Positions 38,494 to 49,985 of a stretch of 64,000 bases of DNA are shown piece by piece. This DNA is from Tetrahymena thermophila SB210. Taxonomy: Eukaryota > Ciliophora > Oligohymenophorea > Hymenostomatida > Tetrahymenidae. Below the pieces are notes generated by a model. It was not told the origin of the DNA. It did no database searches and saw nothing but the letters and a program-made list of their open reading frames with translations. The stretch is from contig NW_002476407.1 of assembly GCF_000189635.1 (NCBI RefSeq), forward strand, positions 620,001-684,000. The letters run 5' to 3'. The position numbers and the translations under genes were made by a program. How positions within the stretch are numbered: position 1 is the stretch's first letter; the number at the start of each line of letters is the position of its first letter.

Positions 38494-39936
38494 AAACAAA
38501 CAGGATTGACAAGAGATTTATGAGGATTTCTTACATAAAAATCTCTTTAAAGAGCAGTAAATAATTTGAATGAAGAAAGCAAAGCAACTTAATATCATAC
38601 AAAAAATAAATAAATAAATTCTTCTTTGTTTAATAATTAATTAAATAATCACCTTGATAAAAAGAAGAAAAAATTCTATAATAAAAAATAAACAATTAAT
38701 AAATAAATCAGTAGGTTTTTTTAAACCACCAAATAAATATAAAAAATCTTCCATAAAATTAAAATCATCACTCTAACGTTAAAAGCTATATTATCTTTAC
38801 AAATTTCAATTTCCTTTATAATATAAGCAAGAAATAATCAGATTATAAATTAAATAAAGACTTCTTGATTTGCTCGAAATATACTTAAATTATTAAACAA
38901 AAGAAAGAATGTACTAGATAAAGTAGATTATTTATAGATGTGTTCTTTCACTTGTTTATCTAATCTATTCCTTTTAAATAGGCTCTATAATTAAGAATGC
39001 TTAATCCAAGAGCCTCTAGCTATTTCTTAATTGCAAATGTTATTTGTTTATTTGTTTATAAATCTATCTATCTATCATTTACTCTATTTTAACTTGTTAT
39101 AATTCAAATTGCTACCAACTAATTTAACATGATGTCATTCTTAAAATAGACGAAAAGTATTTTTCATATCTATTATAATTTAATCTTAATATTCGCCAAA
39201 AGGTTTTATTTTACTAATCTCACAAAATTTTGATTATGTGTTTGTGCTTCATTCATTATTTTTTTCCCTTCTAAAATACTTAACTTTTTTATTTCAGTTT
39301 CTTTCTATTTTTAATTATCCGCCTAGGTGTTTAAAAAGAAATTTAGGTTTTTGTGTTAATGCGTCACTAATTTCACTCCAGTGTTTAAAATTTACATAAT
39401 CTGCAAAAAATTTCGATTGTTCTAAAATTTCATTCATAATATTGTTTAAGAAGAATGAAGTATTCTCATTTTCTATCTAAGGAAAGAGAGAGATTATAAT
39501 TATTTGTGTTCTCGTTCTCTCAGATAAATGCAAATAGAAGATTTTGCAGTAGACGCAATACTGAAAGTTTAAGAATTTCCCCAAAAATTTGAGGAATTTC
39601 TTTATAGTAGTTAGTTAGGTGGCTAATTTAAATTACTTATCTATTTTTCTCGAGAATATCAATGTTAAATAAATGGATAATTAATTTTTTTATAATATTT
39701 AATTTAACAAATAGTTTTATAAAAGGAAACAAAATTCCAAAATAAATAATATTTTTATAAAGATAAATAAATAAATAAACTAATATCGATCAAAATATTA
39801 TATAATACTAAAATCTTTATTTGTTTATCTCAAAATTAGACCACTCTGTATGCTATTGATACTATAAATACAACAACAGACACAGTGATTTATCAATTCT
39901 GAATTTTCCAAATTAAATATTTACAAAAAAAAAATT
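38494..39936. other. Intergenic, no feature recognised
   Basis: AT-rich DNA after the kinase stop and before the eIF5-like start. No RNA gene, repeat array or sustained reading frame was identified. Confidence 0.55.
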
Positions 39937-40851
39937 ATGGACATTTTTGATAACTACGAAGAAGACGAGTACGATAGGTACAAAGTTATTAAGCCAGTAG
40001 TTTAAAAACATAAGAGATTTTTCTTCATTCAAAATCTTTAAAAACTTGCTGATAATCTTTAAGTTCCTGATACATACTTAGTTGAATATATTTGCATAAA
40101 ATCAAACTGTTAAAAAGAAATTTATCAAAAGTCTAATTACTTAATAAAAACATCACTTTGTTAAGTATAAGTAGAAGAATTAATAAATGAATTTGCTAAT
40201 ACTTACTTGAAATGTTCTAAATGTCATCTACTCGAGTACAAAATCAAAGTAAATTAAGCTAAATCGCTAATATAATCTAAATGCGCTTCCTGCGGTTATT
40301 TAAAAACACACCCATTAAAAGAGGAAATGAATTAATTTATTTTCAACAATCCTCCTGCGATGAAAAAGAAATTTGACATTGAATCAGGTAGAGGATTCTT
40401 AAATGATTACAATCAAGATTTTGACTACTCTGATTAAGAAGATGAAAATATAAATTATTCTTACGAGGATAGTGACTCGCAAAGCGAGATCTAAGAAGAA
40501 GAATACTTCGAAGCTTAAAATTAGGAGAATTCGTAATCTGGAGATATAAGCTTTGAAAATGATTAGGATTAAGAAAATGAGTTAAAAGTAGAGTAATAAC
40601 CTTCTGTAAAGGAAAACGAATATGATGATAATTAAAATACTAATGAATGTGATTCTTGTGAACAGTCCTCTTCTAATTAAAACTATTAGACAATAATTGA
40701 TAGAAAATCCTTTTAAGATGATGTAATTTAATAGAATAGATTTGAGCAATTTATGTAGACAAATTAGTAGATGAATGTTAAAAATTCAAATCGAATTTTT
40801 TAATTATAAAGTGAGAGTTAAGTAAATAACCTTGAAAAAGTGTGTTCCTGA
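39937..40851 (+). CDS. eIF5-like protein: N-terminal and zinc domain without W2 domain
   Basis: A single exon of 304 residues. Residues 10-135 match the eIF5 N-terminal fold by pattern. There is a YDRYK segment with Arg14 where eIF5 has its GAP arginine in FYRYK. A KLADNLQVPDTYLVEYI helix follows, then a four-cysteine zinc site at Cys93, Cys96, Cys116 and Cys119 (KCSKC.. and KCASCGY), then FIFNNPP, a close match to the eIF5 FILKNPP signature. The rest (135-304) is acidic and rich in E, D, Q, N and S. The C-terminal W2/HEAT domain that binds eIF2-beta and eIF1 in true eIF5 is missing. In other eukaryotes eIF5 stimulates GTP hydrolysis by eIF2 at start-codon choice. This could be a divergent paralogue with a new partner-binding tail. 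Confidence 0.85.
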
Positions 40852-41220
40852 TGAAACACAACATTGAATACATAATTTATTACATAAGCAAATTTTTATT
40901 TATTTATTTTCAAATCGTACATTTGTTTGCTTATTGAGTTTATTTATATTTTTTGTTCAATTAATTATAAAAAATTAGTTATTTATTTCTAGCTAAATTA
41001 AAAAAACCATTTATTTTTTTAATAAAATTTTAACCAATTTCTTGAAATAAAATTCATTTTATAGCTCTAATTCATGTATTACTTATTTATTTGTTTAATT
41101 TTTAACAAAATAAAATCAATTTTACTTTATTTCTAAAGAGTATAAGTTGCTAAAAAATTACATTTATATATTAATATTTATTTTTATAATATTTATTTAT
41201 TATATAATCAATTTTCTTTA
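40852..41220. other. Convergent intergenic spacer
   Basis: A 369-bp AT-rich gap between the stop codons of two convergent genes. It must hold both 3' ends; no other feature is seen. Confidence 0.6.
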
Positions 41221-43341
41221 TCAATTCATGTTATAATTTGATAGAGTTTGAGTATATCCTCTTTCGAAGTATATAGAATCGTCTTGAGTAAAAGCATCGT
41301 ATATAGCTTCGTTTTCATTAAGATTTAGGATCCATACATGATCGGCGTTTTTTGCAGTATGAGCTTTCTCAAATATACCTCCAAGTGTTGAGTTAGTGAA
41401 CTAGTCTGGAGGACAAGATTCATCAGTTGGAACTCCCCATGCACCATCTCCAAAATAAACTGTACCATTTTCTGAAATTGTGTTATTTTTTAATGGGAAG
41501 GTCCTTTTGAACATGTGTACATGATTTTCAAAGACTCCTACAAATTTATACTAATCAAACAAAGGAACCCAATAATTTTTCATGTCAATATTTGTTTAGG
41601 CTTTGTTGAATTTAGATTTAGGATTCAAGCAGACAGGATAAATAGGAACATGATAATGAGCAAATTTATAAAATTCTGAGTAGTTTGAGAGTGTTTATTT
41701 CATCCAGTCATTTTAATAGCCTGAGAAAGTATGGAAGTACCCACCTTTTAAATTTAACAATTTAAATAAAATTTTATTTTATATTATAAATTACTATCAA
41801 GAGAAAAGTGGATTGTGTTTCTGATAATATGGTAGTTTAGAGAAGATCTTTCGTTATATTTTGGTATTGTTTTATTCTGACCAAATTATTATGGAGCCCA
41901 TGTAAAATAGAGAGGTCCTTGCTCAGCATTTACTGTTGTGTTATACTAACCTAAAGCATTCCACCCAGCATCATGATTCCCAATAGCAAAAATTAAAGGA
42001 ATAACTCTTCCTATCTTTTCAAAAACGTTCTATTCAAATGAATCATAAAATATATCCCATGAATAGTAACATTCCTTAAATCCATTATCGTAACCTACAT
42101 CTCCACCAAGCATAATAACATCAGGTTCCATTTATATTAACTTAGAAGTTAATTGGTCTCCATTTCCTTCTCTGTATAAAAAATATGCATTTATATAAAT
42201 CATATTTTCTTTAAAAAAAATAATAGTTTTTTTTAAATTTAAAGTAAATATTTTACCTGCTCCAGTCTCCTCCAAAAGCAATTTTTACTTAAACATTCTT
42301 TTATTGTGGTGAAGGTAATGTTTTGTAAGTAGATTATTTCAGTATTGCCTGTGTTTATTTATTTAAAACTGTAACTTGGTATTTAGTATTTGGCTATAAA
42401 TCTGTATATAACCCAACAAATACATTTCTATCACCCTTTTCTTCAATCTTAATACTCTCTTACATTTAAGCTGTAATTTCAAATGTTTACTCAAGTAAGT
42501 TTCCTTAGTCATTAAAAGGTTATAAAATTAAATCAACATCAGTAATGTTCAATCCTGTATGAATGTTAAAAAAAACAGAATCATAACTTGTCTCAGGTAG
42601 GGTGGCATAGAAGTGACATAGATGATTATCAGGGCAAATTTTTTCTTTTTGAATTTAGTAATAGCGAGTAAATTTTGATGAAAAGAAGAAGTCTCCAACT
42701 TGGTATCCATACACATTAAAAACGCACATACAAAGATTCTCAGTAAGAATTTATGGTAAAATAGCCAAACCGAAACCAACAACAGTAAATATCACTTTAA
42801 GGTATCTTCTTTATCCAATATTTAATTTGTTTTACAAAATCAATCCTAAAATTACAAAGCCTCCATTAATATAGTTTGCAGTTTCTATGTTAATTATTTT
42901 ATAGCCATAAGTTAGACCAAATTAAAATGTGAATAATCCAATTAATACCCACAAAGAAATCAATCCTAAAAATTCAAGCAAAAATCCAACTTATTTTGCA
43001 TTTTATTAACTACTTTAATCAAAGTTAACTGTACTACCTTGTATGATTGAAGCATTTAGATTGTTACTTGATTAAAGCTACTAATAAGGAAGTATATGAT
43101 TATTAGAGCTTTATTATTATTGTTAATTTTATTTAAATTGTTAATCGCTTCTATCTACATTTTTTTAATCTTTTGCAGTCAATCTTTGAAGAATAATTAT
43201 TAAAATATATGGAATAAGAGCTATGAATTCTAAATGCCTAAAATAGTTCATAAACCCTTGATGAAAAACTGAGCGATAATCACCATTTCCATCCCAGTTT
43301 GCAGGTGGTACATATTTTTCAATATCTTCAACTATACCCAT
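41221..43341 (-). CDS. Membrane-anchored purple acid phosphatase-like metallophosphoesterase
   Basis: Minus-strand exons (plus coordinates) 42257-43341, 41795-42171 and 41221-41744; 1986 nt, 661 residues. Both introns are short and in phase. Residues 30-215 contain about four hydrophobic spans (such as FIALIPYILIIIL, VGFLLEFLGLISLWVLIG and VIFTVVGFGLAILP). Residues about 230-350 look like the N-terminal beta-sandwich of purple acid phosphatases (TLPETSYDSVFFNIH, LQPNTKYQVTVLN). The catalytic domain follows, with its metal ligands in order: FGGDWS, GGDVGYDN (Asp386), IGNHD (426-429), AHYHVPIYP and ENHVHMF. The family hydrolyses phosphate monoesters at a two-metal centre and usually acts in secreted or vacuolar compartments. 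The multi-spanning N-terminus is unusual and would fix the enzyme to a membrane. Confidence 0.9.
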
Positions 43342-44001
43342 AACTAAATAAAGTTAACAAACGATTATTGAATTAGTAATAAATATATAAAATTGGCAAA
43401 CGAATATTGAATTACTATATATAATTAATAATTCCTTTTTTGCGTATAAAATAATGTTTTTATAAAAGATTATCTTTTATTAAAAACACAATATCACAAA
43501 ATATTTTGTAAATTCATATCAAAAAAAAAAAAAAAATAAATAAACACCAAAAATCATTCATAGCAAATTTGAATTTTATGAAATTCTTATTTTTCAAACT
43601 ATTTAACTGAAGACATTATATAAAATAACATTTTATTTAAAATTTTTATTATATCTATGAAAATAATAATATATAATAAAAAATAAAAACTTTCAGCTTT
43701 TAATAATCCCTCTTTTACTGATATTATAAGCCCCTTCTACTTAAAAATTATTCATTCGTATCATTGAGTTCAATTATTCAATATTTTTTTATCATCGTAT
43801 TTTTGTTTTATTGGAATTTTTAATGAGTAATTTTGTTATATTTTTAATTTAATTTCTTATTATAAATCATTATTGTTAAGGAAATTAAATTTGAGTTATC
43901 TCATTACAACATACTTAGTTAATGTCTTACTTAATAATCTCTATTACCTTTTAATCTGAGCAATTGCTTTAAATACAGATTTAGGGTATCAATTCATTTA
44001 T
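43342..44001. other. Intergenic, no feature recognised
   Basis: AT-rich upstream region of the phosphatase gene. A weak local duplication (ACAAACGATTATTGAATTA and GCAAACGAATATTGAATTA near 43360-43420) is the only pattern noted. Confidence 0.5.
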
Positions 44002-44345
44002 TCATTCAATTTTAATATGCATTTTAGCTTTAATTTAATTAGTTATCATTGTCTTATTGGATTAAACATTAAGTATTTATGTTAAAAAGAAGCTTTTTTG
44101 TTCAATAACTAATTGATGAATTAAATCTTCTTTACTAAAACCAGAAAATTTTATTTCTGTTACTAAAGCTTTAGAATTATCAATTATTATGATACTTTAA
44201 TGATAAATATTAAATTATTTGGTTTTGAGCCAAATTTAAAATTTTCAATAGTAACATATTTAGCTTTTTGAATATTTTCATTTACTTTTAAAATTTTAAC
44301 ACATTTATTTTCAGTATCAGTAATAGTATTAATTAAGATCAATTT
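44002..44345 (-). pseudogene. Short broken gene fragment
   Basis: The minus strand reads as two coding-like halves in different frames. The upstream half has phrases such as DTENKCVKILKVNENI and VTIENFKFGSKPNN. After a one-base shift the second half continues with IIIDNSKALVTEIKF and SKEDLIHQLVIEQKSFF, ending in TGA at 44002-44004. No initiating ATG or intron explains the shift. No family is recognised. It is probably a remnant of a gene lost beside the lectin duplication. Confidence 0.4.
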
Positions 44346-44519
44346 ATTAATTCTAATTTTTTATAAAACAATTTAAATTTTAAAAACTAACTTAAAAATT
44401 AGAATCTTACATTTTAAATTATTGAACTTCAAACGAACTATTTCTAAAATGTTTAAATATTATCAATTATATCGTTGTAGTGTATTTAAATGAAGTTACT
44501 AAAATATTATTTAAAAGAT

Positions 44520-46830
44520 TTACAAACCCTTAAAAAAAATAAACTTTTCTAGAAGATAGTAGGATTATCTTTAGAATTATTAAGATAGATTATATAAAAA
44601 AAATTTTTATTTCCATCACAATAACATTTTTAAAAAAGTATCTTTGGATATTAATTAAACTCAATAGTGAGATTAAGTAAAGCTATGAGTTATTATTTTA
44701 TTTTTCTCAGATATAATAAGATTACTATAAAAATCTTGTGATATTGATTTTGTTATTCTTTTAATTTCTCAAGTATAAAATTACTAATTAATTTTTTGAA
44801 TAACTAAAATTTGCATGTTAAAAAATATAATTTAGAATATGTTTGTTTACTTTAAAAAAAACAAAATAAATTAACAATAAAATAAAATCTATTTTTAAGA
44901 TGAATTTAATCTTTATAAATTGAATACGTTTTTGTTTTATGAATTAGTATTTCTTTGTTTAAAATATTTCTTTTATTCACTTTATTTTTCATTTATAATT
45001 AATTCTTATACTGGTTTACATAGTATTTTTAAAAAAATTAGTACAATTTTCTTTATTCTCAAATATTTGTGATTATAATTTTATTTGAGTTTATCATCAA
45101 AATATTTTTTATGCATCAGAATCTTTTATTAGTCAATAAAAACCTAATTAGATTTAATTAAAATTAAATTTGATTGCCTACTAAATTACCACATTTCAGA
45201 ATAATTTTAATTAAATACCTCATTTAAGTAAATAGCATTGAATATTTTAGATATTCTTTTAATTTCTCAAATAAATAGTAAATAATAAATAATAAAATTA
45301 TAAATTGAGATTTGGAAAAATCGAATTTTATGTAAAATAATTAAAATTAAAATATCATTATAATTTGAAAATTAAAAAAAAAATAATAATAATTAGATAA
45401 AACTTATCTTTAAACTAATGAATCCATTTTTCAATAAATAATTTGGCTAATTCCCTCCAAAATAATTCCCTCAAGGTAAATACCCTCCATAATAAGAATT
45501 TTAACAGCACCCACCTCAAACTCAACAAGGATATTAATAGTATCCTCCTTAACAATAAGGATATCAACAATATCCTCCTTAACAATAAGAATATCAACAA
45601 TATCCTCCTTAACAATAAGGATATCAACAAAATCCTCCTTAACAATAAGGATATTAACAATATCCTCCTTAACAATAAGGATATTAACAATATCCTCCTC
45701 AAAACCAGTAGCAATATCCTCCACAGAATTATCCCCCCAATGCTCAACAAGGCTCTTATGGTTAATATCCTCCTCCTCCCTAATAATTTGGTAACTAGCC
45801 TCCTCCACCTTAATTTAATGGCTAGTCATAAAATACTAGTTAAGATTAAACATAGTGTAATAATAACCATCCTAATTACACTAAAGATAGATTAGAATAA
45901 GGCAAAACATTAGACCAAGACAAGTGGCTAGTTTCCTAAAATTAAAAATTCTAAGCAGGAATTTAAGAAGATGGTAACTTAGTAGTTTTCTCTTTAGTTA
46001 ATAACTAGCGTATTTGCACATTTTCATCAATGAACAAAAAATAGGGAACTGCTCCTCATAAATTGGCATTATTTTCAAATGGTAACTTGGAAATAAAAGA
46101 ATATCGTAATGCTGTATTGTGGTAATCAGATACTACTAATTAAGGTACTGGTCCATATATTCTTATCATGCAGAATGATGGTAATTTAGTATTGTTTGAT
46201 AGAAATAAAAATGTCACATGGAATACAAATACTAAAAGTAATTACCCTGTTACTGATTAACCTAAGTGCAACAACAATCATGGTAATTACACAAAAGATA
46301 GATTGAAATAGGGTAGCAGATTAGAATAAGACAAATGGTTGGTTTCTTAAAACTAGAAGTATTATGCAGGAGTTTAAGCAGATGGTAATTTAGTAATTTC
46401 TACTAATTAAAACTTCAGTCCTTACAGCTGTATTTGGTAATCTATGACTAAGAAAAAAGGAAATGCACCTAATTGCTTGGTACTTGAAAGTAACGGCTCA
46501 ATGAGAGTTTAAGATTATCGTAATGCCACATTGTGGGATAGCGATACCTTAAATTAAGGTATGGGTCCTTTTACTCTTATCATGTAAAATGATGGTAACT
46601 TAGCTTTATTTGACAGAAATGATAGAATTACATGGTGTACTAATACATCAAGAGAATGAATTTGTATCAATAAATATATATTTTGATAAAAAGATTTTAA
46701 AAATTGTTGTGAATTATCCATTTATTTATATATTTTGTGAATATTTTTAATAGAAAGCAAGTATTCTCATTAATTTAATATTTTAACATCTAATTATTTT
46801 ATTAACAATAAATAAAAAATTACATTCTTT
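44520..46830 (+). repeat. Lectin segmental duplication, copy 1
   Basis: About 2.3 kb including lectin gene 1 and its flanks. The upstream DNA (AGTAGGATTATCTTTAGA, TTTATTTCCATCACAAT, TTCTTATACTGGTTTACA) and the downstream DNA (ATTTTGTGAATATTTTTAAT, GCAAGTATTCTCATTAATTT) recur in the same order in copy 2. The two copies are direct and almost adjacent. Confidence 0.88.
45418..46659 (+). CDS. B-lectin protein 1 with N-terminal Pro/Gln/Tyr repeats
   Basis: An intronless frame of 413 residues. Residues 1-146 are a proline/glutamine/tyrosine region with about six copies of QGYQQYPPQQ. There is no signal peptide (MNPFFNKQFGQ), so the protein is probably cytosolic. Two bulb-type (B-) lectin domains follow, at about 147-283 and 284-413, each opening CNNNH.NYTKDRL. 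Their mannose-site-like motifs have the form Q-x-D-x-N-x-V-x-Y/F, as in QNDGNLVLF, QEDGNLVVF and QADGNLVI. The tip strands include NAVLWQSDT and NATLWDSDT. The design recalls Dictyostelium comitin, a vesicle- and actin-associated mannose-binding protein with GYP-rich repeats, but in the opposite domain order. Many glutamines here are TAA or TAG, so the gene is invisible in the standard code. Confidence 0.92.
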
Positions 46831-48256
46831 TTTATTAACTGCAGTTTTATGTTTTGATTAAATTAGGTGTATAAAGTTAAAAAGATAAATGGACATCATT
46901 TTATACCCTTAAAAAAATAAAATTATTTAGGAAATAGTAGGATTATCTTTAGAGTGATTAAGATAGATTATAAAAAAATGTTTATTTCCATCACAATCAT
47001 ATTTTTAACTAGGTATCTTTGGATTTTAGTTAAACAAAATAGTAAGATTAAATAAACTTATGAGTTATTATTCTATTTTTCTCAAATAGAAAAAAGGTTA
47101 CTATAAAAATCTTGTGATATTGATTTTGTTATTCTTTTAATTTCTCAAGTATAAAATTACAAATTAATTTTTTGAATAACTAAAATTTGATTGCAGACTT
47201 TAAAAAATATAATTTAGGATATGCTTGTTTACTATAAAAATAAAATAAATAAGCAATCAAATAAACTCTAGTTTGAAGATGAATTTAATTTTTAAAAAGT
47301 TTACATAAATGTTTGAAGAATTGATAAACACAAGTTTTAATTTTTTTATTAATTAAATATGTTTTTATTTTAATATATTTGAATTCATTTTTCTTTATTT
47401 TAAATTTTTATTTTACTCACTTTATTTTCATTTATAATTAATTCTTATACTGGTTTACAAAGTATTTTTTTTAAAATTAATACAATTTTCTTTATTCTCA
47501 AATATTTGCGATTATAATTTATTTTGAGTTTCTCATCAAAATATTTTTTATTCATCAGAATCTTTTCTTATCCAATAAAAACCTAATTAGATTTAATTAA
47601 AATTAAATTTGATTGGCTACTAAATTACCACATTTCAGAATAATTTTAATTAAATGCATTATTTAATTAAATAGCTTTGAACATTTATTACCATAAATAT
47701 TCACTTATTTTTTAAATCTTAATATTTGTACAAATAAATACTCTCACAAGAAGAATTGCGAAAAACAAAATTAATACACAGCTTATTCAGCTATATTTAT
47801 AAAATTTAGATTATATTATTTAGATATCCATTTCATTATTTTAGTTTTTATAAACATTTACCTATCTATATCCTAACTGATGATAATAATAAAAAGGACA
47901 TTTAGATTAAAATTACTTTGCTAACTAGATAGACTTATAAATTGTAAAGTGATTTTATGTTTCTTAAATGAAAAATACAAGTTACACATAAAAGTGTTCA
48001 ATATTTTCTTTTATAATACATTCTTTATATCCTTTTATTATTTACAGAGAATTATAATTTGGGATATTTGGAAATTTGTTTTTTAGGACTATTTTAGATA
48101 TTCTTTTAATTTCTCAAATAAATAGTAAATAAAAAAAAAATTATAAATTTAGATTTGGCAAATCAAATTTTATGTAAAATAATTAAAATTAAAATATCAT
48201 TATAATTTGAAAATAAATAAAAAATAAGCAATTAGATAAAAATTATCTTTAAACTA
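46660..48256. other. Spacer between lectin genes 1 and 2
   Basis: It holds the 3' flank of copy 1, a gap of about 75 bp, and the 5' flank of copy 2. Relative to copy 1, the copy 2 flank contains about 400 extra bases (roughly 47692-48090) just before the shared block TTTTAGATATTCTTTTAATT. The extra segment has no evident terminal repeats or coding frame. Confidence 0.75.
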
Positions 48257-49610
48257 ATGAATCCATTTTTCAATAAATAATTTGGCTAATTCCCTCCCTA
48301 AAACCCTCAAGGTTAATATCCTCCATAATAAGGATTTTAACAGTACCCACCTCAACAAGGTTATTAATAGTATCCTCCTTAACAATAAGGATTCTAACAA
48401 TATCCTCCTTAACAATAAGGATATCAACAATATCCTCCTTAATAATAAGGATATTAATAATATCCCCCTCAAAACTAGTAGCAATATCCTCCACAGAATT
48501 ATCCCCCCAATGCTCAGCAAGGCTCTTATGGTTAATATCCTCCTCCTCCTCCCTAATAATTTGGTAACTAGCCTCCTCCACCTTAATTTAATAGCTAGCC
48601 ATAAAATACTAGTTAAGATTAAACATAGTGCAATAATGACCATCCTAATTACACTAAAGATAGATTACCACAAGGCAAAACATTAGACCAAGACAAATGG
48701 CTAGTTTCCTAAAATTAAAAATTCTAAGCAGGAATTTAAGAAGATGGTAACTTAGTAGTTTTATCTTTAGTTAATAACTAGCGTATTTGCACATTTTCAT
48801 CAATGAACAAAAAATAGGGAACTGCTCCTCATAAATTAGCATTATTCTCAAATGGTAACTTGGAAATAAAGGACTATCGTAATGCTGTATTGTGGTAATC
48901 AGATACTACTAATTAAGGTACTGGTCCATATATTCTTATCATGCAGAATGATGGTAATTTAGTATTGTTTGATAGAAATAAAAATGTCACATGGAATACA
49001 AATACTAAAAGTAATTACCCTGTTACTGATTAACCTAAGTGCAACAACAATCATGGTAATTATACTAAAGATAGAGTGAAATAGGGTAGCAGATTAGAAT
49101 AAGACAAATGGTTGGTTTCTTAAAACTAGAAGTATTATGCAGGAGTTTAAGCAGATGGCAATTTAGTAATTTCCACTAATTAAAACTTCAGTCCTTACAG
49201 CTGTATTTGGTAATCTATGACTAAGAAAAAAGGAGATGGACCTAATTGTTTGGTAGTGGAAAGTAACGGCTCAATGAGAGTTTAAGATAAGCGTAATGCC
49301 ACATTGTGGGATAGCGATACCTTAAATTAAGGTATGGGTCCTTTTACTCTTATCATGTAAAATGATGGTAACTTAGCTTTATTTGACAGAAATGATAGAA
49401 TTACATGGTGTACTAATACATCAAGAGAATGAATTTATATCAATAAACAAATAAATAAATATATTTGCATTAAAATATTTTAAAAATTGTTGTTAAATAT
49501 CCATTTATTTATATATTTTGTGAATATTTTTAATATATAGCAAGTATTCTCATTAATTTAATATTTTAACATCAATCTAATTATTTTATTAACAAAAAAT
49601 AATTAATTAA
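46896..49610 (+). repeat. Lectin segmental duplication, copy 2
   Basis: The second copy of the lectin segment, about 2.7 kb. It is collinear with 44520-46830 apart from the ~400-bp extra piece upstream and a gene shortened in its Pro/Gln repeats. The lectin-coding halves of the two copies are nearly identical. Confidence 0.88.
48257..49432 (+). CDS. B-lectin protein 2 with N-terminal Pro/Gln/Tyr repeats
   Basis: An intronless frame of 391 residues, a recent duplicate of the lectin gene at 45418. It differs mainly by a shorter Pro/Gln/Tyr repeat (residues 1-124, about four repeat units instead of six), consistent with repeat slippage. The two B-lectin domains begin at about 125 and 262 and keep the same QxDxNxVxF-type motifs and tryptophan tips. 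It has no signal peptide and the same C-terminus (WCTNTSRE). The near-identity of upstream DNA suggests the two genes share regulation. Confidence 0.92.
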
Positions 49611-49985
49611 AAATTTAAAGGAGTAAAGAAATATCAGATTTAATTCATTTAGAACATATATATATATATATTGATTATATATTTGGTGATAAATTTGTAA
49701 ATAATTGGAAAAATAAAGTTACTCAGCTTTAATGGAATACCCTAATTTACTATAATTTAATAATTAAAGATAGATATTTATTTTAATTTCTCAATTTTTT
49801 ATGGATAATCTAAAATGTATTTAAATTTTAAATTAGTAAGTCTGGTGTTTTATAATTATTATAAAAAAAGATTGAATCTAAACCAAAAAAAGTAAAATTT
49901 TTTAGAATATTTCAAAAATATATATCCTTCTTAATCAAAATATTAATTAATAATAAAGATTCTATATAGAATAAAATTATTAGCA
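49433..49985. other. Spacer between lectin genes 2 and 3
   Basis: Contains the 3' flank of duplication copy 2 and then unrelated AT-rich DNA with a short (TA)n run near 49661. The upstream region of lectin gene 3 does not match those of genes 1 and 2. Confidence 0.6.

Noticed and set aside
42549-42782. Minus-strand hydrophobic frame of 77 codons
   Set aside because: It is an out-of-frame shadow within exon 1 of the phosphatase gene.
45415-45895. Overlapping leucine/isoleucine-rich frames on both strands in the standard code
   Set aside because: They are shadows of the QGYQQYPPQQ repeat of lectin gene 1. The true frame uses TAA/TAG as glutamine and continues into conserved B-lectin domains. 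The same holds for 48254-48686 and 49980-50268.
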